Assembly (NCBI GenBank): GCA_009777635.1
Contig: WRLK01000028.1
Coordinates: 1 to 42,600, forward strand
Direction: 5' to 3'
Length of the DNA: 42,600 bases
Source of the DNA: Oscillospiraceae bacterium
GTDB lineage: Bacteria; Bacillota; Clostridia; Oscillospirales; Ruminococcaceae
The notes below the pieces were generated by a model that was not told the DNA's origin, did not search any database, and worked only from the letters and a program-made list of their open reading frames with translations. The translations under genes were made by a program, and so were the position numbers. Shown here piece after piece: positions 16,843 through 25,093 of this stretch (its first letter is position 1; each line of letters opens with the position of its first letter).

Positions 16843-16871
16843 ATTGTAGTTATAACTTACTAGAATCTCAA
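16843..16871 (-). promoter_or_regulatory. Promoter of the GH130 transporter operon
   Basis: On the minus strand TTGAGA (complement of 16866-16871), a 17-base spacer and TACAAT (complement of 16843-16848) lie about 85 bases upstream of the start. The 266-bp divergent gap must also hold the sites of the YesN-type regulator; no clear repeat was recognised. Confidence 0.55.
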
Positions 16872-17023
16872 GGTAGCAATTCTACAATTTTGTCCACTAT
16901 TTCACACAGTTATTTGAAAATCCTTTTTAAATAAAGACAGGCGTGATATAGTGATAGTGGATGCGTGTATGAAGGGGTAGCTTTGATAAATAAATACCAC
17001 ACTTTAAACAGGAGATCGCGAAT

Positions 17024-18778
17024 ATGAACCTTCCAAAACTATTCAGCCTTCAAAATAAATTTATTTTCATATCTGTGATAAACGTTATTATTCCCTTGCT
17101 GTTGATGGTCGGCTTGTCTTACGCAAAATCAGTGGAAATGGTAGAACGTCAGCTTAGTCAGTCCAACTTCAAGACTGTGGAGCAAGTTGGCGAAAATATC
17201 AATTTTGTGTTTCAGGATATGAGAAACTCCTCCGTCTATCTGTTACAGAACAGGGAATTCATGAATTATCTGCGATTACCTAAAGAAGCGATTGACAACA
17301 ATCCGGGTTATTTGCTTTCAACACAAAGCCTTATCAATAACTATCTGGTTTTTAACACCAATATCCACTCCATTTATCTTGACACCTTTAATGGAATGGA
17401 ATTTGATTCGGCAAGCGCCCAAAACATCATCAGCGAAGACCTTCGGCAGCAACTGCTGCAGCTTCGCGGCGCAGGGATTATCGTTCCCGACGTCATTACG
17501 AATTATAACGGCACGAAAACCAGAGTGTTTTCTTACATCAGAATCATAAAGGATATTGAAAACCTGGCTTCCGACTTAGCAGTTCTAAAAATCAACATAC
17601 CCGAATCCACAATTTCAAACGTATTTGACAGCCGGCTTCTCAGCGAGAACAGCAGCTTCTTAATCATAGATGAAAACGGCGTCGTTATCTCATCTCTTGA
17701 TGAAGCACAGTTGGGGGAGCCGATGCCGGACAGTTTTATCAGCGCAGATTTATTTCAAACCAACAGCGGGTATTATACGGTTTCGATTTCGGGGGAGGAT
17801 TATGCAGTAACCTATCACAATCTGATTTATCCGAATTGGAAGCTAGTCAACATGGCGCCCCTAAGGGAGCTTTCGCGGGATATCCTTGTCATACGCAATA
17901 TTACACTGCTTTCCGTTGCGCTAAGCGTTATCATTTGTGCGATTGCCATTGCATATTTCACCCTAAAGGTTCTCGGCCCGTTACGCGAGCTTCGCCGCGC
18001 GATGGTTTCGCTTGAAAACGAAGATTTTGACGTTAGAATCCCTGTCCGCGGCAATGATGAAATCACGATGCTAGCATCGAGCTTTAATAAAATGTCAAAT
18101 AACCTCAATGAGCTTGTCAACGAGGTTTTGGCTGTGCAAATAAAGCAAAAGGAAGCGGAGCTGAAAGCCCTGTATTCGCAGATAAACCCGCATTTTCTCT
18201 ACAATACGCTGGATATGATTTACTGGACATGCAGGCTGGAAAACGCTAAGGAAAGCGCCACGCTCATACAGTCGCTGTCAAAAATATTTAGGTTAAGCCT
18301 CAACAGTGGCAATGAATTTACCAGCCTTGCAAAAGAAATCGAACATTTAGAGTTATACATCACCATCCAGGAAGGAAGGCTTGATGGAAATGTCCGGTTT
18401 TCAATCAAGGCAGCCGGCGGGCTTATGGATTGCAAGGTCGTCAAATTGATTTTGCAGCCTTTTGTCGAAAATGCCATCATACACGGTATCGAAAAAAATG
18501 GAGGTCAGGGTGAGATCGAAATAGAAATTTATCAGGACGGCGACGTGCTGGTGTATATCATTCGCGACGATGGGGTCGGCGCGGAGGAGGCGGAATTGAA
18601 TTCCTACCTAAGCAAAGTCCAGCCGGACAATCGCGGCTTTGCGTTAAATAATGTCAACGAGAGAATTCAAATCTATTACGGCAATGCTTATGGAATATCG
18701 TTTGAAACAGCGCCCGGCAACGGCATGACGATAACAGTCAGACAGCCGATTGTTCGGGATTCCGATATGGAGGCGTAG
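17024..18778 (+). CDS. YesM-type sensor histidine kinase
   Basis: 584 residues. Membrane helix 1 (about 13-35), an extracellular Cache-type sensor region (36-288) and helix 2 (about 292-313) are followed by HAMP (about 314-366). The His_kinase domain has SQINPHFLYNTLD with phospho-acceptor His390. The ATPase domain shows PFVENAIIHGIEKNGG (Asn483), DDGVGA (515-520) and the G2 box GFALNNVNERI. This LytS/YesM family senses extracellular sugars or their binding proteins. RBS CAGGAGA precedes the start. It is encoded one base before the response regulator and is divergent from the transporter operon it most likely controls. Confidence 0.93.
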   Translation: MNLPKLFSLQNKFIFISVINVIIPLLLMVGLSYAKSVEMVERQLSQSNFKTVEQVGENINFVFQDMRNSSVYLLQNREFMNYLRLPKEAIDNNPGYLLSTQSLINNYLVFNTNIHSIYLDTFNGMEFDSASAQNIISEDLRQQLLQLRGAGIIVPDVITNYNGTKTRVFSYIRIIKDIENLASDLAVLKINIPESTISNVFDSRLLSENSSFLIIDENGVVISSLDEAQLGEPMPDSFISADLFQTNSGYYTVSISGEDYAVTYHNLIYPNWKLVNMAPLRELSRDILVIRNITLLSVALSVIICAIAIAYFTLKVLGPLRELRRAMVSLENEDFDVRIPVRGNDEITMLASSFNKMSNNLNELVNEVLAVQIKQKEAELKALYSQINPHFLYNTLDMIYWTCRLENAKESATLIQSLSKIFRLSLNSGNEFTSLAKEIEHLELYITIQEGRLDGNVRFSIKAAGGLMDCKVVKLILQPFVENAIIHGIEKNGGQGEIEIEIYQDGDVLVYIIRDDGVGAEEAELNSYLSKVQPDNRGFALNNVNERIQIYYGNAYGISFETAPGNGMTITVRQPIVRDSDMEA

Positions 18779-18779
18779 C

Positions 18780-19997
18780 ATGTACAGGCTGCTAATTGTT
18801 GACGATGAACCAAAAATAAGAAAAGGAATGCTGTCTTGTATTGACTGGGGAGCGTATGGGATTGGTGAAATGAAAGAGGCGAGCAATGGAGCCGACGCGC
18901 TTCATGAAGCTTTGTCGTTTTGTCCTCACATTCTCCTTGCGGACATAAGAATGCCAATCATGGACGGGATAGAGTTGTCTTACCGCATCCGGGAAAAGCT
19001 GCCGGACTGCAAAATCATTATTATGAGCGGGTATGATGAGTTTGCATATGCGAAAAGTCTTATGCGCATGAAAGTTACCGACTATTTATTGAAGCCGGTT
19101 GATGAAAATGAATTGATGCATGTTATTTCAAGATTGATAAATGAAATCCGGGAGGAAGAAGCCTATCAATCGAACAAACAAACCGCAAGTCTGCTGCTGC
19201 ACGAAAACCTACCGCAATTAAAATCAAATTTTATGCAAAAAATTTTGGACGGCAGTTTTGCTGACATCGGTAAAATGACTGAATATGCAACGGTCTTGCA
19301 TCTACACATTCCAACGAGTGCGTGTGAATTCCGGGCAATCGTGCTCTCTGCCGAAAGTTTGAACACCGTTCCGATTAAAGGAACCATTCAAGAATCGGAG
19401 TCTCTCGCATCAGAGATGATTCACATAGCCGAGGATTTGATTAACCAAGCCGCATCAGGTTTTTTATGCCGCAGCGATTCTAACAGCTTGATTGGCATGA
19501 TATATGGTTTGCCCGATAACTACGACATTAGCACTCTTGATAAGGACATCCAGTATCTAATCAAAGAGCAGATGGGCATTGCCGTGCTCGTCTCCATCGG
19601 CCCCACAGTTCAAAGCGCCTCAGAAATCAATCATTCCTATCAGCAAGCGCTTTCCACTTTAGATGAAAAAAGGTATAAGGGTAAACGGAATATCGTCCAG
19701 ATCGCGCTGCGGTATATGGAAGAACATTATAGCGCTGACATTAGCCTGTCCGACGTTGCCGACATTGCTTTTGTCACTCCGAATTATTTAAGCAGGATAT
19801 TCAAAGAAGAAATGAATATGAATTTTATTGATTATCTCAACTTGTTGCGGCTGGAAAAGGCAAAACAGCTTTTGCTTCACACAAACTTAAAGACATATGA
19901 AATAGCCGAGAAAGTTGGGTATAAGGACTATAAGTATTTTTCTGCGATGTTAAAAAAGCTTACCGGATTTTCTCCAAGAGAGTATCGTCGGAGTTAG
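18780..19997 (+). CDS. YesN-type response regulator (receiver plus AraC HTH)
   Basis: 405 residues. The receiver domain (1 to about 120) has the acidic pocket VDDE (Asp8, Asp9), phospho-acceptor Asp55 in LLADIRMP, Ser83 and Lys105 in LLKPVDE. The middle region is a variable linker. The C-terminal AraC-type domain (about 305-405) has two HTH units, read in ISLSDVADIAFVTPNYLSRIF and TYEIAEKVGYKDYKYFSAM. It probably activates the divergent transporter-GH130 operon. The start at 18780 follows GGAGG; a longer frame from 18750 lies within the kinase gene. A bidirectional terminator follows at 20027. Confidence 0.93.
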   Translation: MYRLLIVDDEPKIRKGMLSCIDWGAYGIGEMKEASNGADALHEALSFCPHILLADIRMPIMDGIELSYRIREKLPDCKIIIMSGYDEFAYAKSLMRMKVTDYLLKPVDENELMHVISRLINEIREEEAYQSNKQTASLLLHENLPQLKSNFMQKILDGSFADIGKMTEYATVLHLHIPTSACEFRAIVLSAESLNTVPIKGTIQESESLASEMIHIAEDLINQAASGFLCRSDSNSLIGMIYGLPDNYDISTLDKDIQYLIKEQMGIAVLVSIGPTVQSASEINHSYQQALSTLDEKRYKGKRNIVQIALRYMEEHYSADISLSDVADIAFVTPNYLSRIFKEEMNMNFIDYLNLLRLEKAKQLLLHTNLKTYEIAEKVGYKDYKYFSAMLKKLTGFSPREYRRS

Positions 19998-20026
19998 GCG
20001 GCGTCTATCATAGTGACGAAAAAATC

Positions 20027-20066
20027 AAAACAAGCGGTATTCATCATTTTGGATACCGCTTGTTTT
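20027..20066. terminator. Bidirectional terminator between convergent operons
   Basis: AAAACAAGCGGTAT (20027-20040) pairs perfectly over 14 bp with ATACCGCTTGTTTT (20053-20066). T runs occur on both strands (TTTTATT rightwards, TTTTGATTTTTT leftwards). It ends the two-component operon and probably also the long minus-strand locus. Confidence 0.88.
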
Positions 20067-20184
20067 ATTCCAATACATACAACCCCGAAACCGATATATA
20101 CATTGTTAAGGGATTCTAAATGCCATGTGGATAAACACGTATTTGTGCATTTACAGGCACAGGAGGGCGGGTATTTCGTTGTAA

Positions 20185-22389
20185 TCACTGCCGGTTAACT
20201 TTAAAGATTTTTACCTCCTGCGGACGAAGCGTGCCGGAGGTGTGAAGCACTCCATCGACACCTACATTTTCCGAATCGGAGCCCGAAACAATTTCCACAG
20301 CTTGACCGGCGAAACCCAGCGGGACCTGCATGTCAAAGCCTGTGTCGCCGCGGTTGTGGTTAATGACGAACACGAATGCCCCCTCATCGTCATGCATCGT
20401 GCGAATTTCCACATTCTGGGAATCCTCCGACCCGTTCAGCTTGATTTGCGGTTCATATCCCACATAGGAAAGCAGGTTCCGAAACATCTTATTGGTATCG
20501 CCGGAGTAGTTCCACATGGCGTTTGCAAAAAACAATGTCCCGAGATAAGCCGTGGAGCCTTTGTTGTATTGGTTTGTAACAACGGCGGGTTTACCGTCGT
20601 CGTATTGCGCGCGGATTTTTGCGCCCTTGTGTACGACAAGCCACTCGGATATATTTTTCGCGATATTGCGGTATCGGCATTCCCCTTCCACTATATCCAG
20701 TTCGTCAATCAGCTCGTAGTGGCTCTTCACATTCAAGCCGAAAACCTTATCAAGCCCGGCGGCGGGGCAAACCTCGGCGCCCCACGCGTCGTCTGTGAAG
20801 TAGCCGCACAGGCCGTCGCTGATAACCGCGCCGCCGTTTTTCACGAAATCTTCAATGGCTACCGCCAAATCCGACGTGATGTTGACGCTGTATGGAAGAA
20901 TCAGCAGCTTATAATCTTTCAGCGAACCGCCCAATGCCTGCGCCTTGTCAACAAAATCCGCTTGTATTTGATTTTTCATGCAGAGCATATATGCCCCCAC
21001 AAGTGAAATCGTATCTTTGTAAAAACGATTTTGAGGGCGTATCAGAGGAGAAGCCGAAAGCCCTAAGGAAATCAAGCCTTCCGTAAAGCAATTATCAAGA
21101 TTATACAAGATTGCCGTATCGCTTTTAAGAGGCATTGACTTTGCAAGACGTGCCTTATGCTTGTGGAAAATATCGGTGAATTCTTTAAGCGCGTCAGTTC
21201 GTTCGTTTAAATCGCCGTTGCGCTCGGCAAAGCCGAGGCAAGCCGTCTCAATCGTAGAAAGCTCCGGCCTCCAGCCCCAGTACAGGATTCCTTTCGCGCC
21301 GCGCGCAATTTGCCCCCAGGTCTGCCGCTTAATATCGTCGCCGGTTATGGAGCGGGAAAAGCACTGGCTTTCCTCCGGTTTTTCCCCGACAAAGATAAAC
21401 ATCGGGCCGGCCCCCGAGCCCGCTTCGCCTATCCAATAAGGGCCGTTGCCTGACGCACAGCGCAGAAGGTCGCAGACGAATGCCGTCATTTCAGGGTTGA
21501 TGGGGTCATATATAGAGCTTCCAAACATATCCGTGGTTTTTGAAAGCCGAAAATGGTCGTTGGAGGATACCATCGGATGCCCGGTTTCATAGATGCCCGT
21601 ATGCACGACCGTACAGCGGTTTGCATCGTATTTTTTCACAGTGTCGCTCAACCATTGGACTTGGTCTATCTGCGCATCGACGCGATAATATTTCCAATCC
21701 AGCCAATCTGTGTACATGCCGATGGATTTTGGCGGATGCACCTGCGCCCAATTCTGATACTGCCTTGTCCATACCTCGTTCAAGCGTTGCAGGGAGCCGT
21801 ATTTTTTCTTGAGCCACTCCCTGAACCCGGCCGTGGAATGTCCGCAATAGCAATAGACCATCTCGCGCCAGCTTACCTGATAATACTGCTGGGACGGCTC
21901 CTCAGTCGGCTCGTGGATTACGTCAAAGGCTATGATATCGTCGTTTCCGTGATAATGCTCCGTGAATGCCCTGATAAAATTTTCTACCGTCGCGCGGTGC
22001 GGCATACTGTCATAGCATAGGCCGGGCCACCCCCCGGTGCTGGCGTCTGATTGCTGGTGGGCTGTCCAGACGGTTCCGGCAGCGGATGTATAGCGGCTTT
22101 CGGGATGCTTTTCATATACCCACTCCGGCGTACAAACCAAATACAGGGTAAATATGACGCGAAGGCCGTGCTTTACTGCACATGCTGTAATTCTATCGTA
22201 ATAATCAAAGTCAAACGCGCCTTCGTCCGGTTCAACCGTGCCCCATGTTGCGTGAACCCGCACCGTGTCCATTCCGCAGCGCTTCATATTGGCGAAATCA
22301 ACATCCCAGTGACGGTCTGTCCGATCCCTGTAGGCGGCGTATTTCGTGCCGATTGGGAAAATTTCCTGCAATTTTTTCGTGAAATCCAT
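20185..22389 (-). CDS. GH42-like (clan GH-A) glycoside hydrolase
   Basis: 734 residues: a TIM barrel (to about 400), a trimerisation-like alpha/beta domain (LILPYSVNI, FVKNGGAVISDG) and a C-terminal beta domain. This is the three-domain plan of GH42. Candidate acid/base is Glu160 in DVIHEPTEE and candidate nucleophile is Glu322 in WIGEAGSG. His replaces the Asn usual before the acid/base. No signal peptide, so it is likely cytoplasmic. ATG 22389 follows AGGAG by seven bases; GTG 22392 is nearer. It lies 14 bases after a GH2 beta-mannosidase. The substrate could be a beta-galactoside as in GH42, or a beta-mannoside as in GH164, which has a similar fold. Context favours the latter, but weakly. 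Confidence 0.8.
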   Translation of the reverse strand: MDFTKKLQEIFPIGTKYAAYRDRTDRHWDVDFANMKRCGMDTVRVHATWGTVEPDEGAFDFDYYDRITACAVKHGLRVIFTLYLVCTPEWVYEKHPESRYTSAAGTVWTAHQQSDASTGGWPGLCYDSMPHRATVENFIRAFTEHYHGNDDIIAFDVIHEPTEEPSQQYYQVSWREMVYCYCGHSTAGFREWLKKKYGSLQRLNEVWTRQYQNWAQVHPPKSIGMYTDWLDWKYYRVDAQIDQVQWLSDTVKKYDANRCTVVHTGIYETGHPMVSSNDHFRLSKTTDMFGSSIYDPINPEMTAFVCDLLRCASGNGPYWIGEAGSGAGPMFIFVGEKPEESQCFSRSITGDDIKRQTWGQIARGAKGILYWGWRPELSTIETACLGFAERNGDLNERTDALKEFTDIFHKHKARLAKSMPLKSDTAILYNLDNCFTEGLISLGLSASPLIRPQNRFYKDTISLVGAYMLCMKNQIQADFVDKAQALGGSLKDYKLLILPYSVNITSDLAVAIEDFVKNGGAVISDGLCGYFTDDAWGAEVCPAAGLDKVFGLNVKSHYELIDELDIVEGECRYRNIAKNISEWLVVHKGAKIRAQYDDGKPAVVTNQYNKGSTAYLGTLFFANAMWNYSGDTNKMFRNLLSYVGYEPQIKLNGSEDSQNVEIRTMHDDEGAFVFVINHNRGDTGFDMQVPLGFAGQAVEIVSGSDSENVGVDGVLHTSGTLRPQEVKIFKVNRQ

Positions 22390-22403
22390 CACTCTTCTCC
22401 TTT

Positions 22404-24923
22404 TTATTTAACTTTAAGAATCTCAATCTGTACATCGGCAGGGCACCGGACCGTTATCGTTTTGACTTCTCCCGGAACGAGGTCAAAATAATTGTCGGAG
22501 CATTTATAATCCCCTTTTACATAAACGCCGTGCGCATATTTTTTGCTTGTCAGCGTGACTTTTTTGCCGCCGTCAAAGCCTGTATTTTCCAGCACCTCAA
22601 TATCCGCGCCTCCAAATATAAGCTCGCGGGTGTCGTGCATCCGAAGCATTACCGGGGCCGCAGGACCGTTTTCGGGAATCAGGACGATACTGCCGGAACG
22701 GTAATCCTCCCGGGGAAGGGGCTCGCGGTGGACATAGGCGCGGGAATAAGGCTCAAGCCTGAAGCTGACAGGCCTGCATTTATCAGCGGCGCCGTCAAAA
22801 GATTTGTAGCCAAGCTGCGCATGAACCGCAACGGGGGCCGCGGTGTCGTTGCACGCCTGAACCACCAGATCGCCGCCTACCGCGCGCATACTAAGCTTTA
22901 CCGGCGCAAAGGCGCGCTTGACGCCGTAGTATGAAATTTTCCGCCGCAGGTAATAGTCGATAATCGTCCAGCCGATTTCGCCCCAAGTATCGTTATACAT
23001 CCAGAAAACCGCGCCGCCGCAATTCTCCTTGAACCGGATCGCCTCCAAAGAGTACCCCAGCATAAGGCTGTGTACCATGCCACCATATAAGATGTACTCC
23101 TCGATGCCGAGCTTATCGGGGTTATCCGTATACTGCTTTTCGATACCGGCGCAAACGGTTTCCTTTTCAAATACATTATTGTGTATTTCCCACGCCAGAT
23201 TGCTGCGGTCTATGGGCTGGTTATCCAGATAGTCCATTGTCGTTTGCAGGCAACAGGGGCCCACATATCCATATTCGCTGACAAATTTAGACTCCACCTC
23301 ATCGTAGCCCTTTGGTTCGATCCGCTCCTCCATGACCTTGCTCATAAAGCCGTTTTGGTGCCATCTGTGGACATCGCCAACCGTATCGCCGTTGGGAAGC
23401 TCCCCGCCGTATGGCGAGCTGTTCCAGTAGGGGATAAAGCCGCAATTCCTCCGGACAGCCTCTTTTGCCATTACATTGTAGATATACATGCCGTACTGCC
23501 GCTCCGGCTTGAACTCTATGCCCCATCGCGGATTGTCGTAATGATTGAACAGCCAATGATTTTCGTTTGAACCGCAGAACAGCGCAATGCAGGGATGGCT
23601 GCGTAAACGCTTCGTCTGATAATCCATCTCCTGATACGCCTCCTGCCTGAACCATGGCAGATGGTCGGGATATGCCGTGCACGCAAACATAAAGTCATGC
23701 CAAACTAAAAGTCCGGCCCGGTCGCACAGCGAATAGAAAATGTTCCGCTCATAAAGGCCGCCGCCCCAAACCCGAAGCATGTTGAAGTTGGCTTCCACCG
23801 CTTCTTCAATCAAGGCTTGGTATTTTTCATCCGTTGTTCTGACGTACAGCGAATCGTTTGGAATCCAGTTCCCGCCTTTACAGAAAATCTTTACGCCGTT
23901 TACGATAAGCGCGAAATTCCGGTGTTCGCCTTCTATCACGGACGTATCCAGCTCGATTGTACGGATGCCGTACCAAATCGTATCATATATGTCTTCGGAT
24001 TCCCCGGCCCGGGCCGAAACGCGGATTTCGTAAAGGGGCTGCCCGCCATAAGCGGCAGGCCACCAGAGCTTAGGGTTCTTTATGCTGATGTTAAAATCCA
24101 GATAGTTGAGGCCCGAGGTGAAAAGCGTGTTCTTTTCCTCCGCCGCGGCGCAAACCTCACCGTCATACAGCACTTCAACGCGAACATCGCCGCTTGCTGT
24201 AGAAAGGATGTTTAAGTTTTCCACATTGACCATTACATGCAGGCGCGCGTCTCCGGCTATGCAAGCCGTGGAAACACTAGCCTCGCGTATTGCGATCTTA
24301 CTGTATTTTCTCAGGTAAACATCGCCGGTAATGCCACAGGTCACTACCCTTGGGCCCCAATCCCAGCCAACGGTATACTGCGGCCTGCGCACAAAGGCTC
24401 TTCGGTAATCGCTGCGGTATTTCCCACCGTTGTCGTCTTCGCGGCAAACCGCCCAGTTGATTTCGGAAAGCTGTTCATCCGTTACGGTTTCCAATCCGGT
24501 TGTAACACGAACCGCAAGCTCGTTTTTCCCGGCGCAAACCAGATTTTTAATGTTGCGGATAAACGGCCAGTGTACGCTGATATGACGCCCGATATGCTGC
24601 CCGTTTACAAAAATATCACTGTTTGAGTCCAGAGCTTCCATCACAAGCTCAAGGACGCCGGCGTTTAAATCCGCATCCTCCACATAAAAATCCCGGATAA
24701 ACCACCACGAGCGCTTTTCTATCCACTCAGATTCAAAGCAATAATCGGCCTTGACAGGGTCTCTGACAGCACCGCTTTGCATCAGCGGGATCCGGACGTC
24801 TGCCGGCACATCGCATTCAAGCCATCCTTCTTTCAAACGCTTTACGCTTTCCAGATACGTTTTATCCCAGTATAGCGGCGCCTCGTGCAATCTCCAAGCC
24901 TCGTTCAATTTTTTCAATAACAT
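22404..24923 (-). CDS. GH2 beta-mannosidase
   Basis: 839 residues, full length for cytoplasmic GH2 beta-mannosidases that cut terminal beta-mannose from oligosaccharides. The N-terminal sugar-binding domain (WWFIRDFYV, DSNSDIFVNG) leads to a beta sandwich and the TIM barrel. Motifs are RVWGGGLYE, VWHDFMFAC, acid/base Glu454 in CGSNENHW and nucleophile Glu550 in FVSEYG. The W-W-G and SNENHW patterns separate it from beta-galactosidases and glucuronidases. No signal peptide. The ribosome site is weak and a 13-bp hairpin lies eight bases upstream of the ATG, so expression may be controlled there. It shares architecture with the second GH2 protein (33742-36231) but the two are clearly divergent. 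Confidence 0.92.
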   Translation of the reverse strand: MLLKKLNEAWRLHEAPLYWDKTYLESVKRLKEGWLECDVPADVRIPLMQSGAVRDPVKADYCFESEWIEKRSWWFIRDFYVEDADLNAGVLELVMEALDSNSDIFVNGQHIGRHISVHWPFIRNIKNLVCAGKNELAVRVTTGLETVTDEQLSEINWAVCREDDNGGKYRSDYRRAFVRRPQYTVGWDWGPRVVTCGITGDVYLRKYSKIAIREASVSTACIAGDARLHVMVNVENLNILSTASGDVRVEVLYDGEVCAAAEEKNTLFTSGLNYLDFNISIKNPKLWWPAAYGGQPLYEIRVSARAGESEDIYDTIWYGIRTIELDTSVIEGEHRNFALIVNGVKIFCKGGNWIPNDSLYVRTTDEKYQALIEEAVEANFNMLRVWGGGLYERNIFYSLCDRAGLLVWHDFMFACTAYPDHLPWFRQEAYQEMDYQTKRLRSHPCIALFCGSNENHWLFNHYDNPRWGIEFKPERQYGMYIYNVMAKEAVRRNCGFIPYWNSSPYGGELPNGDTVGDVHRWHQNGFMSKVMEERIEPKGYDEVESKFVSEYGYVGPCCLQTTMDYLDNQPIDRSNLAWEIHNNVFEKETVCAGIEKQYTDNPDKLGIEEYILYGGMVHSLMLGYSLEAIRFKENCGGAVFWMYNDTWGEIGWTIIDYYLRRKISYYGVKRAFAPVKLSMRAVGGDLVVQACNDTAAPVAVHAQLGYKSFDGAADKCRPVSFRLEPYSRAYVHREPLPREDYRSGSIVLIPENGPAAPVMLRMHDTRELIFGGADIEVLENTGFDGGKKVTLTSKKYAHGVYVKGDYKCSDNYFDLVPGEVKTITVRCPADVQIEILKVK

Positions 24924-24930
24924 AAAATCT

Positions 24931-24960
24931 AACGTTCCCGAAAATACTTTCAGGAACGTT
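24931..24960 (-). promoter_or_regulatory. 13-bp stem-loop just upstream of the GH2 start
   Basis: AACGTTCC at 24931-24938 and GGAACGTT at 24953-24960 are the outer arms. With one G-U pair and an A/T-rich inner part the stem reaches 13 bp with a four-base loop. On the minus strand it is followed by AGATTTT and then the ATG. It may be an operator, an attenuator or a weak terminator. Confidence 0.55.
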
Positions 24961-24980
24961 GTTCACCGCCTTTCTTTTAA

Positions 24981-25077
24981 GCTTCAATCCCACTCGTGGG
25001 TTTCATTCCCAGCCGCGTGGCGGCGTTCGTGCAACCAAGCGGGCCATACCCCGTAGCTTGCTGCGGGGCGCTTCAAT
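24981..25077. repeat. GC-rich three-hairpin element bounded by 8-bp direct repeats
   Basis: GCTTCAAT occurs at 24981-24988 and 25070-25077. Between the copies are three successive small hairpins: CCCAC/GTGGG (24989-25000), GCCGC/GCGGC (25012-25024) and CCCCGTAGC/GCTGCGGGG (25049-25068). The 170-bp gap between the kinase and GH2 genes otherwise contains no gene. It could be a REP- or MITE-like unit with target duplications, or a transcript-stabilising region. Confidence 0.45.
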
Positions 25078-25093
25078 TTAACCGCCCATGTGT

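Noticed and set aside
20013-20198. 61-codon frame between the response regulator and GH42-like gene
   Set aside because: It spans the bidirectional terminator and ends over the next gene; no ribosome site.
20242-21006. 254-codon open frame on the plus strand
   Set aside because: Antisense to the GH42-like gene, low-complexity translation, no ribosome site and no family resemblance.
24981-25077. CRISPR-like look (GCTTCAATCCC..., ATTGAAGC on the minus strand)
   Set aside because: Only two 8-bp copies, no regular repeat-spacer pattern and no cas genes.
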